A DNA stretch of 64,000 bases. Source: Ideonella_A intermedia_A (GTDB lineage: Bacteria > Pseudomonadota > Gammaproteobacteria > Burkholderiales > Burkholderiaceae_C). Where the stretch lies: positions 41,240-105,239 of the forward strand of contig CALRPU020000019.1 in the NCBI GenBank assembly GCA_943370175.1, read 5' to 3'. The notes under the pieces are model-generated. The model had not been told where the DNA came from. It worked only from the letters and a program-made list of their open reading frames with translations, and did no database searches. Positions 39,396-47,992 of this stretch are shown here, piece after piece. Within the stretch, counting starts at the first letter, position 1, and each line of letters starts with the position of its first letter. Made by a program: the position numbers and the translations under genes.

Positions 39396-41669
39396 ATGCA
39401 GAAGTCGGCTGTCCCTGGAACCCTCGCCACGTTCGACCCCGTGCCGTTGCCAGAACCGCTGCGCAACGCGTGGCGCCATTGGCTGATCTGGGGCCTGGGC
39501 TGCGGCTTGCTGGTGCTGGTGTGGTTCGCCGTGACCGACGGGCTGTTCGGCCGCGCCAGCATGCGCGGCCTGTCGCCGCGGCCGGGCTTGCCTGCGGTCG
39601 ACCTGGCGTTCGCCGTCTTGAGTGCCGCCGCGGCGGGCGTGCTGATGGGCCATGCCCGTTGGCGCCTGGCCGTGCAGACGCGGCAGTCCCAGGCGCAGGC
39701 CAGCCAGGCGTCCGCCAGCGACGAGCGCTGGCGTCAGTTGATGCAAAGCCTGTCGGAAGTGGCCTGGTTCAGCGACGCCCAGGGCCAGCGCGTGCTCTAC
39801 GTCAGCCCGGCGACCCGCGCGGTGTACGGGCGCGAGCCGCAGGCGTTTTATGACGACCCCGATTTGTGGCTGAAGCTGGTTCATCCTGATGATCAGGAGC
39901 GCGTCAGAAGCATCACTTCCCAGTTGGCCTTGACCCGCACCCCGCGCGAGCTCGAGTACCGCATTCAGCACGCCGACGGCAGCGTGCGCTGGCTGCGTGA
40001 CCGCGCGTCGGCGCTGGTGGGCGCGGACGGCGAACTCCTGGGCATCGCCGGTGTGGCCGAAGACATCACCGAGCGCCGCCTCGCCGAGGCGCGTCAGCAC
40101 CAGCGCGAGCTGCAGCTCAGCGGCATCCTCGACAGCGCGATGGACGCCATCATCACCGTCGACGCCGCGCAACGTGTGCGCCTGTTCAACAAGGCCGCCG
40201 GCCTGACCTTCGGTGTCGACCCAGAGCGCATGCTCGGTGAGCCCCTGGAGCGATTCCTGCCTGCCCGGCTGCAGGCCGCGCACCGCCAGCATGTCGAAGA
40301 CTTCGCCCGCACGGGCAGCACCAGCCGGCGCATGGGTGTGCGCCACGAGCTGGTGGCCTTGCATGCCGATGGCCGTGAGTTTCCGATCGAGGCGACGATT
40401 TCACGCCTGGTCGACGGCGACACGCCGTTGATGACCGTTGTGCTGCGCGACGTCAGCGAAGCGCGTGCCGCCGACGCCGCGTTGCAGGCACAGCGCGCGG
40501 CCGAAGCGGCCAGCCGCGCCAAGTCGGGGTTCCTGTCGCGCATGAGCCACGAGCTGCGCACCCCGTTGAACGCGGTGCTCGGCTTCACCCAGCTGCTGCA
40601 GACCTCGGGCCAGACCTTGACCGAACGCCAGCGCTCGCAGGTCGACCACATCCGCCAGGCGGGGTGGCACCTGCTGGCGTTGATCAATGACGTGCTGGAC
40701 GTGTCGCGCATCGAAAGCGGTGCGATGCAGGTGCAACTGCAGCCGCTGGACGCGCGGCCGCTGGTGGACGACATGCTGCGCCTGTGCGAGGCCCAGGCCC
40801 AGCGCCAGGGTGTGCGCTTGCGCGCCCCGTCTCCCGGCGCGGCCATTCACTTGATGGCCGACGACACCCGGCTGCGTCAGGTGCTGCTGAACGTGCTGTC
40901 GAACGCGATCAAATACAACCGGCCCGGCGGGCAGGTCGATGTGCGGCTCAGCCTGTCGGCGGGACGGGTTCTGATCGAGGTGGCCGACACGGGCCTCGGC
41001 ATGAGCCGCCAGCAGCTGGACCGCTTGTACGAGCCTTTCAACCGCCTGGGCCGCGAGAAGGCGGGCATCGAAGGGACCGGCATCGGCCTGACCCTGACGC
41101 GCGAGCTGGTGCTGCTGATGAACGGCAGCATCGACGTGGACAGCGAGGAGGGCGTGGGCACGACATTGAGCCTGGGGTTCCCGGCCGCACACCGGCCCGT
41201 CCCCGCCGACACCGACCTCCTGGACGCGCTCGCTACGGCCCCGGGTGGCCTGGACGACGACCTGCGCGGCACCGTGCTGTACGTCGAGGACAACCCGGTG
41301 AACCGGCTCGTGGTCGAACAGCTGCTCGGCCAGTGGCCGCACCTGCACCTGGCGATGGCCGAGGATTGCGTGGGCGGCCTGGCCATGGCCGCCTTGCTGC
41401 AACCGGATCTGGTGCTGCTGGACATGCGCCTGCCCGACGGCGATGGCCTGAGCTTCTTGCGGCGGCTGAAGGCCGACCCCCACACGGCGGGCCTGCGCGT
41501 GGTGGCCTTGTCCGCCAGCGCGATGCCGGAGGAGGTGGCCGCCGCGCGCGCCGCGGGGGCGGTGGCCTACTGGACCAAGCCGCTGGACTTCGACCGGTTC
41601 CAGGACGACCTGCGCGCCTTCCTGGAGCGACCCGAGGGCGCGGCCGCCCCGGTGGCCGCAGCCGGCTGA
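39396..41669 (+). CDS. PAS-containing hybrid sensor histidine kinase
   Basis: This 757-residue membrane sensor has two N-terminal helices (WLIWGLGCGLLVLVWFAV and AFAVLSAAAAGVLMG), a first PAS/PAC domain (about 104-225; WRQLMQSLSEVAWFSDAQGQ to GVAEDITERR), a second PAS (about 230-350; ILDSAMDAIITVDAAQRVRL), a HisKA domain with phospho-acceptor H385 (SHELRTP), an HATPase domain (N box LNVLSNAIKYN, G boxes DTGLGMS and GIEGTGIGL), and a C-terminal receiver with D676 (LLDMRLPDG) and K in WTKPLDF. ATG at 39396 is preceded by AAGGA at good spacing; the upstream TTG start is rejected. No output regulator is adjacent. Confidence 0.9.
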   Translation: MQKSAVPGTLATFDPVPLPEPLRNAWRHWLIWGLGCGLLVLVWFAVTDGLFGRASMRGLSPRPGLPAVDLAFAVLSAAAAGVLMGHARWRLAVQTRQSQAQASQASASDERWRQLMQSLSEVAWFSDAQGQRVLYVSPATRAVYGREPQAFYDDPDLWLKLVHPDDQERVRSITSQLALTRTPRELEYRIQHADGSVRWLRDRASALVGADGELLGIAGVAEDITERRLAEARQHQRELQLSGILDSAMDAIITVDAAQRVRLFNKAAGLTFGVDPERMLGEPLERFLPARLQAAHRQHVEDFARTGSTSRRMGVRHELVALHADGREFPIEATISRLVDGDTPLMTVVLRDVSEARAADAALQAQRAAEAASRAKSGFLSRMSHELRTPLNAVLGFTQLLQTSGQTLTERQRSQVDHIRQAGWHLLALINDVLDVSRIESGAMQVQLQPLDARPLVDDMLRLCEAQAQRQGVRLRAPSPGAAIHLMADDTRLRQVLLNVLSNAIKYNRPGGQVDVRLSLSAGRVLIEVADTGLGMSRQQLDRLYEPFNRLGREKAGIEGTGIGLTLTRELVLLMNGSIDVDSEEGVGTTLSLGFPAAHRPVPADTDLLDALATAPGGLDDDLRGTVLYVEDNPVNRLVVEQLLGQWPHLHLAMAEDCVGGLAMAALLQPDLVLLDMRLPDGDGLSFLRRLKADPHTAGLRVVALSASAMPEEVAAARAAGAVAYWTKPLDFDRFQDDLRAFLERPEGAAAPVAAAG

Positions 41670-41773
41670 GCGACCGGGCGGGTGGCACGCACCTCGGCCC
41701 GGCCCATTGAAGTGCCGGCTGCGGCACCCACTTGACAGAGTCCGCGGCTCGCGCCGCACTGCCGGGCCCGCCC

Positions 41774-42601
41774 ATGGCGATGTTTGCGCTGCTGCTGATG
41801 TGCGTGGTCTTCACGGCCTGGACGCTGTTGACCCCGTGGCGCATTGAAAAGCGCCACGCGCGGCTGCGCGCCCAGACCTTCCCACCCGCGTGGCGCACCA
41901 TCCTGCGGCGCCGGGTGCCGGCCTACCGGCGCCTGCCGGTCGACCTGCAGCAGCGCCTGCGCGGGCTCATCCAGATCTTCCTGGCGGACAAGGCCTTCAT
42001 CGGCTGCCAAGGGCAGGCCATCGACGACGAGGTGCGCGTCACCATCGCCGCGCAGGCCTGCCTGCTGCAGCTCAACCGCCGCAGCGACCGCGTGCCGCTG
42101 TACCCGGGCCTGCACCAGGTGCTGGTGTACCCCGGCGCCTTCGCCGTCGACCGGGTGCGCACCCACGCCGACGGCGTGGTGCAGGACACGCGGCAGGCGC
42201 TGTTGGGCGAGTCGTGGTCGCAAGGCCAGGTCATCCTGTCGTGGGCCGACAGTCTGGCGGGCGCGGCGATCCCCGACGATGGCCGCAACGTGGTGATCCA
42301 TGAGTTCGCCCACCAGCTCGACCAGGAAACTGGCCACGCCAACGGGGCGCCGCCGCTGCCCAACCGACGGCGCCACGCGCGCTGGGCGTCCGTGATGAAC
42401 CGCGAATTCGCGGCCCTGCGCGAGCGCACCGCGCTCGGCCTGCCCAGCCTGCTGGACGCCTACGGTGCCAGCGACCCGGCCGAGTTCTTCGCCGTCGCCT
42501 GCGAGGTCTTCTTTGAACGCCCGACCGAGCTGGCCGCCGAGCACCCCGCGCTGTACCGCGAACTGTCCGGCTACTTCCGCGTCCACCCTGCGCAGTGGTG
42601 A
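41774..42601 (+). CDS. mtfA: Zinc-dependent peptidase MtfA-like (M90)
   Basis: This 275-residue protein belongs to the M90/MtfA family, which in E. coli acts on and is activated by the glucose repressor Mlc. The zinc site is HEFAHQLDQE with H176, E177 and H180, and the later AEFFAVACEVFFERP contains the third-ligand glutamate. An N-terminal hydrophobic helix (MAMFALLLMCVVFTAW) suggests membrane association, common in betaproteobacterial members. ATG 41774 is chosen over TTG at 41732. It lies about 100 nt after the hybrid kinase and converges with the molybdenum hydroxylase gene, 25 nt away. The Mlc link may not apply here. Confidence 0.85.
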   Translation: MAMFALLLMCVVFTAWTLLTPWRIEKRHARLRAQTFPPAWRTILRRRVPAYRRLPVDLQQRLRGLIQIFLADKAFIGCQGQAIDDEVRVTIAAQACLLQLNRRSDRVPLYPGLHQVLVYPGAFAVDRVRTHADGVVQDTRQALLGESWSQGQVILSWADSLAGAAIPDDGRNVVIHEFAHQLDQETGHANGAPPLPNRRRHARWASVMNREFAALRERTALGLPSLLDAYGASDPAEFFAVACEVFFERPTELAAEHPALYRELSGYFRVHPAQW

Positions 42602-42626
42602 GCAAGGGTGACGCGGCGCGCCCGCC

Positions 42627-45020
42627 TCAGACCTTGCCCAGCGCCGCCAGCACTTTCTGCGGCGTGATCGGTTGCGAGTGCACCACCGCGCCCAGCGGCG
42701 CCAGCGCGTCGTTGATGGCGTTCATCACCGCGGCCGGTGCGCCCGCCGTGCCGGCCTCGCCCGCGCCCTTGGCGCCGAGTTGCGAGCTGGCGGTGGGCGT
42801 CTGCACGTGGGCCACTTCGATGTCGGGCATCTCGGCGGCCATCGGCACCAGGTAGTCGGCCATGCTGCCGTTGAGCAGTTGGCCCTGGTCGTCGTACAGG
42901 CACTCCTCGTACAACGCGCCGCCAATGCCCTGCACGATGGCGCCGCGCATCTGCTCGTCCACCAGCATCGGGTTCAGCACGCGGCCGCAGTCTTCCACGC
43001 ACCAGTGCTTGAGCAGCTTGACGAAGCCGGTGTCGGGGTCGACCTCCACGTACGACAACTGCACGCCGTTGGTGAAGATGAAGGGGAAGTCGCGCTGCAC
43101 ATAGTGCCGCGTCACCATCAGCTCGGGGCTGAAGCCGGCGGGCAGGGTGTCGGTGCGGAAGTAGGCGACGCGGCCGAGTTCGCTCAGCGGCAACAGGGTC
43201 TCGCGGGTGGCGGCGTCGACCACGGCGTTGCGGTAGACGGCCAGCGTGGCGGCCTCGCGCTTGAGCATCACCTCGGCCACTTTCAGGATGTTCGCGCGCA
43301 GCGCCAGGCCCGCCTGCAGCACCGCTTCGCCGCCCACACCGGCCCCGCGCGAGGCCCAGGTGCCGCCGCCGTAGGGCGTCACGTCGGTGTCGCCGGTGAC
43401 CACGCGGACCTGGCCGATGTCCACGCCCACCGCGTCCGCAATGATCTGGGCGTAGATGCCTTCGCTGCCCTGGCCCTGTTCGCCCACGCTGACCAGCACG
43501 GTGACGTGGCCTTGCGGGTCCAGGCGCACGGTGGCGCCGTCCTGCGAGGCGATGCGCGCGCCGCCCACGCCGTAGAAGGCCGCGCTCGGGTTGGTCAGCT
43601 CGATGACGGCGGCGATGCCGATGCCCCGGTAGACGCCTTGCTGGCGCAGCGCCGCCTGTTCCGCGCGCAGCGCCGGGTAGTTGCTGATCTGCTCCAGCTT
43701 GCGCAGGCAGGCCTCGTGCGACAGCACCTCGAACTTGATGCCGGAGACGCCGGCGCAGGGGTAGGCGTCGTCCGGGATCACGTTGCGCTTGCGCAGCGCC
43801 AGCGGGTCCATGCCCAGCTTCGCGGCGGCCAGGTCGACCAGCCCTTCGGTCACCGCGCAGGCAATCGGGTGGCCCACGCCGCGGTACTGGCAGGTCGGCG
43901 TCTTGTTCTGGAAGACCACCTTCAGCAGCGCCCGGTACTGCTGGTGCTTGTAGGGGCCGCCCACCAGGTTGACCACCTGGTTGCCTTCGATGGCGCTGGT
44001 GCGCGGGAACATCGAGTACGGGCCGATGCCGGTCAGGTCGTCGATCTCGAAGGCCAGGATGTCGCCCTCGGCGCTGGCGGCCATGCGGGCCTTCACGCGG
44101 TGCTCGCGGGCGTGGATGTCGCTGGTGAAGGACTCCAGCCGGTCGGCCACGAACTTCACCGGCCGCTTCAGCATGATGGACAGCGCCACCGTGGCGAAGT
44201 CGTCCGGGTAGGCGTGCACCTTGATGCCGAAGGAGCCGCCCACGTCCTTGCAGACCACGCGCACCGCGCTCTCGGGCAGGCCCAGTTGGCGGGCGTACAG
44301 GTCCTGCATCATGTGCGGCGCCTGCTGCGAGTGGTAGACCGTCAGCCGGCCTTCGCCGGGGTTCCAGTCGGCGATCTGGCAGCGCGGCTCCAGCGTCACG
44401 CCGGTGTGGCGGCCGAAGCGGAAGGTGGCCTCGGCCACCACCGCGGCGCGGGCGAAGGCCTCGTCCACGCCGCCAGTGTCCAGGCTGCGGGTGAAGCACA
44501 GGTTGTCGCCCAGCGATTCATGGATCAAGGGCGTGGCCGGGTCGAGCGCGGTCTCGGTGTCCAGCACCGCGTCCAGCGACGCCCATTGCACGTCCAGCAC
44601 CTGCAGCGCGTCCTCGGCCTGGGCGCGGGTTTCGGCCACGATGGCCACCACCGGCTCGCCTTGCCAGCAGGCGCGGTCCACCGCCAGCGCGTGCTGCGGC
44701 GCCGACTTCATGCCCGCCAGGTGCCCCAGCGTGGCGACCCAGGGCTTGCACACCGCGGCGATTTCGGTGCCGTCCACCACCGCCAGCACCCCGGGCATGG
44801 CGCTGGCCGCGCCGCGGTCGATGCCGACGATGCGCATGTGCGCCACCGGCGAACGCCAGAACACCACGTGCGCCATGCGCGGCAGGCGCAGGTCGTCGAT
44901 GTAGCAGCCCTGACCCTGCACGAGGCGACGCGCACCGGCGCGCGGCACGCTGGTGCCGATGTAGCGCGGGTCCTCGGTGACCGGGTGCAGCGTGGTGTGG
45001 AGGCGGTCGGGGGCGTTCAT
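42627..45020 (-). CDS. Molybdopterin-binding large subunit of a xanthine-dehydrogenase-family hydroxylase
   Basis: This 797-residue catalytic subunit belongs to the CoxL/XdhB class. It starts MNAPDRLHTT and reads into RYIGTSVPRAGARRLVQGQG, a typical opening. Molybdenum-domain stretches include VAVVGEP-like CWQGEPVVAIVAETRAQAEDAL, FGRHTGVTLEPR, GGSFGIKVHAYPD, and the C-terminal GAKGAGEAGTAGAPAAVMNAI with the catalytic glutamate. The active-site loop reads QYRGVGHP (about 375-382) instead of AYRCSFR (CO dehydrogenase) or AYRGAGR (most others), so it is not a CO dehydrogenase. The ATG overlaps the small-subunit stop by 4 nt. The substrate is probably an aromatic or N-heterocycle, by context. Confidence 0.85.
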   Translation of the reverse strand: MNAPDRLHTTLHPVTEDPRYIGTSVPRAGARRLVQGQGCYIDDLRLPRMAHVVFWRSPVAHMRIVGIDRGAASAMPGVLAVVDGTEIAAVCKPWVATLGHLAGMKSAPQHALAVDRACWQGEPVVAIVAETRAQAEDALQVLDVQWASLDAVLDTETALDPATPLIHESLGDNLCFTRSLDTGGVDEAFARAAVVAEATFRFGRHTGVTLEPRCQIADWNPGEGRLTVYHSQQAPHMMQDLYARQLGLPESAVRVVCKDVGGSFGIKVHAYPDDFATVALSIMLKRPVKFVADRLESFTSDIHAREHRVKARMAASAEGDILAFEIDDLTGIGPYSMFPRTSAIEGNQVVNLVGGPYKHQQYRALLKVVFQNKTPTCQYRGVGHPIACAVTEGLVDLAAAKLGMDPLALRKRNVIPDDAYPCAGVSGIKFEVLSHEACLRKLEQISNYPALRAEQAALRQQGVYRGIGIAAVIELTNPSAAFYGVGGARIASQDGATVRLDPQGHVTVLVSVGEQGQGSEGIYAQIIADAVGVDIGQVRVVTGDTDVTPYGGGTWASRGAGVGGEAVLQAGLALRANILKVAEVMLKREAATLAVYRNAVVDAATRETLLPLSELGRVAYFRTDTLPAGFSPELMVTRHYVQRDFPFIFTNGVQLSYVEVDPDTGFVKLLKHWCVEDCGRVLNPMLVDEQMRGAIVQGIGGALYEECLYDDQGQLLNGSMADYLVPMAAEMPDIEVAHVQTPTASSQLGAKGAGEAGTAGAPAAVMNAINDALAPLGAVVHSQPITPQKVLAALGKV

Positions 45021-45538
45021 GCGGTGGCTCCGGTGGTCTGGGCGGTGCCGCGGGCGCGGCGGCTGGCCAACACGTCGCACACCGCGTCGACGATGGCCTG
45101 GTAGCCGGTGCAGCGGCAGTAGTTGCCGCTCATCCAGTGACGCACGTCCTCGCGCGTGGCGTCGGGTTGGGTGGTGACCAGTTCCTGAGCGGCCATCAGC
45201 ATGCCCGAGGTGCAGAAGCCGCACTGCAGCGCGTTGCGCGCCACGAAGGCGTCCTGCAGTTCGCGGGCTTCGCCGCTGTCGCTGAGGCCTTCCACGGTGT
45301 CCACGCGCTTGCCGTCGGCCTGCACCGCCAGCACCAGGCAGCCGCGCACCACGTCGCCGTCCAGGCGCACGGTGCAGGCGCCGCACACGCCGTGTTCGCA
45401 GCCCAGGTGCGAGCCGGTCAGGCCGCAGTCGTGGCGCAGGAAGTCCACCAGGTGCTGGCGGGGTTCGACCTCGTGCCGCTCGCGGCGGCCGTTCACCTGC
45501 AGGGTGATCACGCGGCGGTGATCGGGGATGTCGCTCAT
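45017..45538 (-). CDS. [2Fe-2S] small subunit of the molybdenum hydroxylase
   Basis: This 173-residue CoxS-type subunit carries two iron-sulfur clusters. The plant-ferredoxin-type cluster uses C47, C52, C55 and C67 (LGCEHGVCGACTVRLDG, then VVRGC), and the helical-domain cluster uses C106, C109, C141 and C143 (LQCGFCTSG and NYCRCTGYQAIVDAV). It passes electrons from the molybdenum site to the FAD subunit. It lies 52 nt after the FAD subunit gene and overlaps the large-subunit gene start. A short C-terminal extension (RRARGTAQTTGATA) follows the conserved core. Confidence 0.9.
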   Translation of the reverse strand: MSDIPDHRRVITLQVNGRRERHEVEPRQHLVDFLRHDCGLTGSHLGCEHGVCGACTVRLDGDVVRGCLVLAVQADGKRVDTVEGLSDSGEARELQDAFVARNALQCGFCTSGMLMAAQELVTTQPDATREDVRHWMSGNYCRCTGYQAIVDAVCDVLASRRARGTAQTTGATA

Positions 45539-45590
45539 GCGGGTCTCCAGAGAATGAGGCGCTGGGGCCTGGGCAATCGGTGGGCGGGGC

Positions 45591-46466
45591 TCAGGCCGGC
45601 ACGCCGGCGTGGCTGGCGCGCAGCGAGCGCAGCGCGCGTTCGGCCAGCACGCCGGCCAGGTGCCGCTTGGTGGCGGGGCTGTTGACGAGGTCGCCGTGCG
45701 GCTGCAGTTCGGCGCGCAGGGCGGCCACGGCGCTGGCGATCAGGGCCTCGTCCAGCGGCCGGCCTTCCAGCACCTGTTCGGCCGCGCGGGCGCGCATCGG
45801 CACGCTGCCCACGCCCAGCAGGGCCACCCGCGGCTGCTGCAGCGCGCCGCGCTCCATGCGGCCGGCCAGCGCCAACCCGACGATGGCGTAATCGCCTTGC
45901 CGGCGGGCGAGCTCGTCGAAGGCGAACACGCTGTCGCGGCGGCGCAGCGGGACCTCGCAGGCCACCACCAATTCGTCGGGGGCGCGGGCGGTGGTGTACA
46001 GGTCGAGGAAGAAGTCCTGAGCCGGCACCCGCCGCAGCCCGGCCGGGCCTTGCAGCACCACCGTGCCGTCCAGCGCCAGCAGGCAGGCGGGCCATTCGGC
46101 CGCCGGGTCGCCATAGGCGATGGAGCCGCCGAAGGTGCCCAGGTTGCGGATGGCGCGGTGCGCGATGTGCGGTGCCGCCGCGGCAAGCAGTGGGGCGTGC
46201 TCGGCCACCAAGGCCGACGACTCGACCGCCGTGTGCGTGGTCAGCGCGCCGATGTGCAGCAGGGTGCCGTCCACCGAGATGCCGCGCAACTCGTCGAGAC
46301 CGCCGATGTCGACCAGCAGCTTCGGCTCGCTCAGGCGCATGTTCAGCGTGGCCAGCAGCGTCTGGCCGCCGGCCAGCACGCGGGCGTCGTCGCCGTGGGT
46401 TTGCAGCAGGCCGATCACCTCGGCGACCGAGGTGGGTTTGACGTGGTCAAAAGCGGGGGCTTTCAT
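45591..46466 (-). CDS. FAD-binding medium subunit of the molybdenum hydroxylase
   Basis: This 291-residue CoxM-type subunit binds FAD. The conserved N-terminal VLAGGQTLLATLNMRL (about 36-51) and IGGLDELRGI are followed by RNLGTFGGSIAYGDPAAEWP, the second FAD-contacting motif. The C-terminal domain ends in DLVNSPATKRHLAGVLAERAL, the usual closing motif. It completes the M-S-L gene order of the three-subunit enzyme and is the first gene of the minus-strand operon. The putative operator region at 46552-46614 lies about 85 nt upstream of its start. Confidence 0.9.
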   Translation of the reverse strand: MKAPAFDHVKPTSVAEVIGLLQTHGDDARVLAGGQTLLATLNMRLSEPKLLVDIGGLDELRGISVDGTLLHIGALTTHTAVESSALVAEHAPLLAAAAPHIAHRAIRNLGTFGGSIAYGDPAAEWPACLLALDGTVVLQGPAGLRRVPAQDFFLDLYTTARAPDELVVACEVPLRRRDSVFAFDELARRQGDYAIVGLALAGRMERGALQQPRVALLGVGSVPMRARAAEQVLEGRPLDEALIASAVAALRAELQPHGDLVNSPATKRHLAGVLAERALRSLRASHAGVPA

Positions 46467-46551
46467 GCCGGCTCCATGCGGGGTGATGGGACAGCCGGGC
46501 GTGGGCGCGCGGCCGTGGCGCCTGGTTCACGCGGTGCCGGGTTTGTCCGGA

Positions 46552-46614
46552 TGATGTTGTTTACCAAGCGCTCAACAATGCTACGCAGGGCTGAACGCTT
46601 GGTAAATAGCATCA
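46552..46614. promoter_or_regulatory. Large inverted repeat, likely TetR operator between the divergent arms
   Basis: Two 23-nt arms (46552-46574 and 46592-46614) are inverted copies with 20 of 23 positions identical, separated by 17 nt. Each arm has the core TTTACCAAGCG (CGCTTGGTAAA on the right arm). Each core also borders a short imperfect palindrome around GCGC/ACGC, so each arm could bind one regulator dimer. The element is AT-richer than its surroundings and lies between the divergent coxM-like and tetR genes, where both promoters are expected. Confidence 0.75.
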
Positions 46615-46717
46615 ACCCGGCAGCGCCCTCCGGAGTTACCCGGGCCCGCGGCCCCGACCCTTGAGCCCACGCCCGAGCCCACCTCCCGCCCCTGTCAGCC
46701 GCCCGCCACCTCTGCTC

Positions 46718-47524
46718 ATGCCGCCCGCCATCCGCCCCCGCCCGCGCAGCGCCAAGCCCCCGGCGGACGAGGCCGTGGCCGCGCGCCGCCGCCTGAGCAC
46801 CGGCGAGCGCGAGTCGCAGATCGTGGCCGGCGCGGTGACCTTTTTCGCCGAGCGCGGGCTCGACGGCCAGCTGCGCGACCTGGCGCGCGACATCGGCATC
46901 ACCCACGCGCTGCTCTACCACTACTTTCCGACCAAGCAGGCGCTGATCGATCGCGTGTACCACGAGGTCTTCGAGGGCCGCTGGAACCCGGCCTGGGAAC
47001 AGATGCTGGACGACCCCGCGCTGACGCCGGAGGACAAGTTCATCCGCTTCTACTGCGCCTACGGCCGCGCGATCTTCCAGCGCGAATGGGTGCGCATCTT
47101 CATCTTCTCCGGGCTCAGCGACCGCTCGATCCCGGACCGCTTCTTCGCGCTGCTGCGCGACAAGCTGTTTCCGCGCCTGGTGCGCGAGATGCGACGCCAC
47201 TGCGGCGTGGTCAGCCGCGCCAAGCCCACCCAGCGCGAGCTGGAGCTGCTGATGGGCCTGCACGGCGGCATCTTCTACAACGGCATCCGCCGCTGGGTGT
47301 ACGGGCAGCCGGTGCACGGCGGGCAGGACACCGGCCACGACGAAGTCTTCGTGCGCGACCGCGTGCGCAGCTTTCTGGCCGGTGCGGCCGAGTTGGTGAG
47401 TGCGCGTGGGGCCAAGGCCGACGCGGTGACCGTGCCGGCGTCTTCGGGCACCACCGCCCCGAGCCCACCCGCCCGCGCCCCCCACCGAGCGGCCACCGCC
47501 GCGTCCCCCCGGAGCCCGCGATGA
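46718..47524 (+). CDS. TetR-family transcriptional regulator
   Basis: This 268-residue regulator has an N-terminal proline/arginine-rich extension of about 30 residues, then the TetR helix-turn-helix (AGAVTFFAERGLDGQLRDLA, recognition region DIGITHALLYHYFPTKQALIDRVY). The long C-terminal ligand domain ends in an Ala/Pro/Arg-rich tail. ATG 46718 is preferred over TTG at 46661. Its stop overlaps the VOC gene start, so it is the first gene of the plus-strand operon. It probably represses both arms by binding the inverted repeat upstream, released by a catabolic intermediate. The effector is unknown. Confidence 0.87.
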   Translation: MPPAIRPRPRSAKPPADEAVAARRRLSTGERESQIVAGAVTFFAERGLDGQLRDLARDIGITHALLYHYFPTKQALIDRVYHEVFEGRWNPAWEQMLDDPALTPEDKFIRFYCAYGRAIFQREWVRIFIFSGLSDRSIPDRFFALLRDKLFPRLVREMRRHCGVVSRAKPTQRELELLMGLHGGIFYNGIRRWVYGQPVHGGQDTGHDEVFVRDRVRSFLAGAAELVSARGAKADAVTVPASSGTTAPSPPARAPHRAATAASPRSPR

Positions 47525-47988
47525 CCCTGAGCCTGAACCACTTCTCCGTGCGCACGACCGACCTGGCGCGCAGCCGCGACTTCTACCAGCAGGTGCTGGG
47601 CCTGAGCGACGGGCCGCGGCCGGCTTTCCCGTTCCCGGGCCATTGGATGTACGGCGGCGACCACGGTGACGTGGCCAATGCCGTGGTGCATCTGATCGGC
47701 ATCGACCCGAACGACGCGGCCGGCCTGCAGGGCTACCTGGGCGACCGCGACCCGGCCGCGTTGCGCGGCAGCGGCGCCGTGGACCACATCGCGTTCTTCA
47801 CCACCGGCTTGGCGGCGATGCGCGAGCACCTGGCCGCCTTGGGCGTGCCGTGTCGCGAGCGCACCGTGCCCAGCATCGGCCTGCACCAGCTGTTCGTCGA
47901 CGACCCGGACGGCATCGTCATCGAGTTGAACTATCCGGCCGCTGAAGTGGCCGCGCTGAACGCCGCGGCCGCCGCGGGGCAGGGCTGA
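47521..47988 (+). CDS. VOC-family (glyoxalase/dioxygenase fold) protein
   Basis: This 155-residue vicinal-oxygen-chelate protein starts MTLSLNHFSVRTTDLARSRD. Metal ligand candidates are H7 (LNHFSV), H75-type residue in VDHIAFFTTG, and E in GIVIELNYP, the usual H-H-E arrangement of the VOC fold. Families with this arrangement include extradiol dioxygenases, glyoxalases and epimerases. Its stop lies 4 nt before the FAD monooxygenase gene, and a ring-cleavage or hydratase-like role in the same pathway is possible. The open frame upstream to 47086 is only an alternate frame of tetR. Confidence 0.75.
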   Translation: MTLSLNHFSVRTTDLARSRDFYQQVLGLSDGPRPAFPFPGHWMYGGDHGDVANAVVHLIGIDPNDAAGLQGYLGDRDPAALRGSGAVDHIAFFTTGLAAMREHLAALGVPCRERTVPSIGLHQLFVDDPDGIVIELNYPAAEVAALNAAAAAGQG

Positions 47989-47992
47989 GGCG

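Noticed and set aside
42672..45104. Plus-strand open frame of about 810 codons opposite the molybdenum subunit
   Set aside because: No recognisable domain, and the minus-strand frame has the full hydroxylase signature.
42627..46466. Carbon monoxide dehydrogenase (coxMSL) as the function of the three-subunit enzyme
   Set aside because: The AYRCSFR loop required for CO oxidation is absent and the neighbouring genes suggest an organic substrate.
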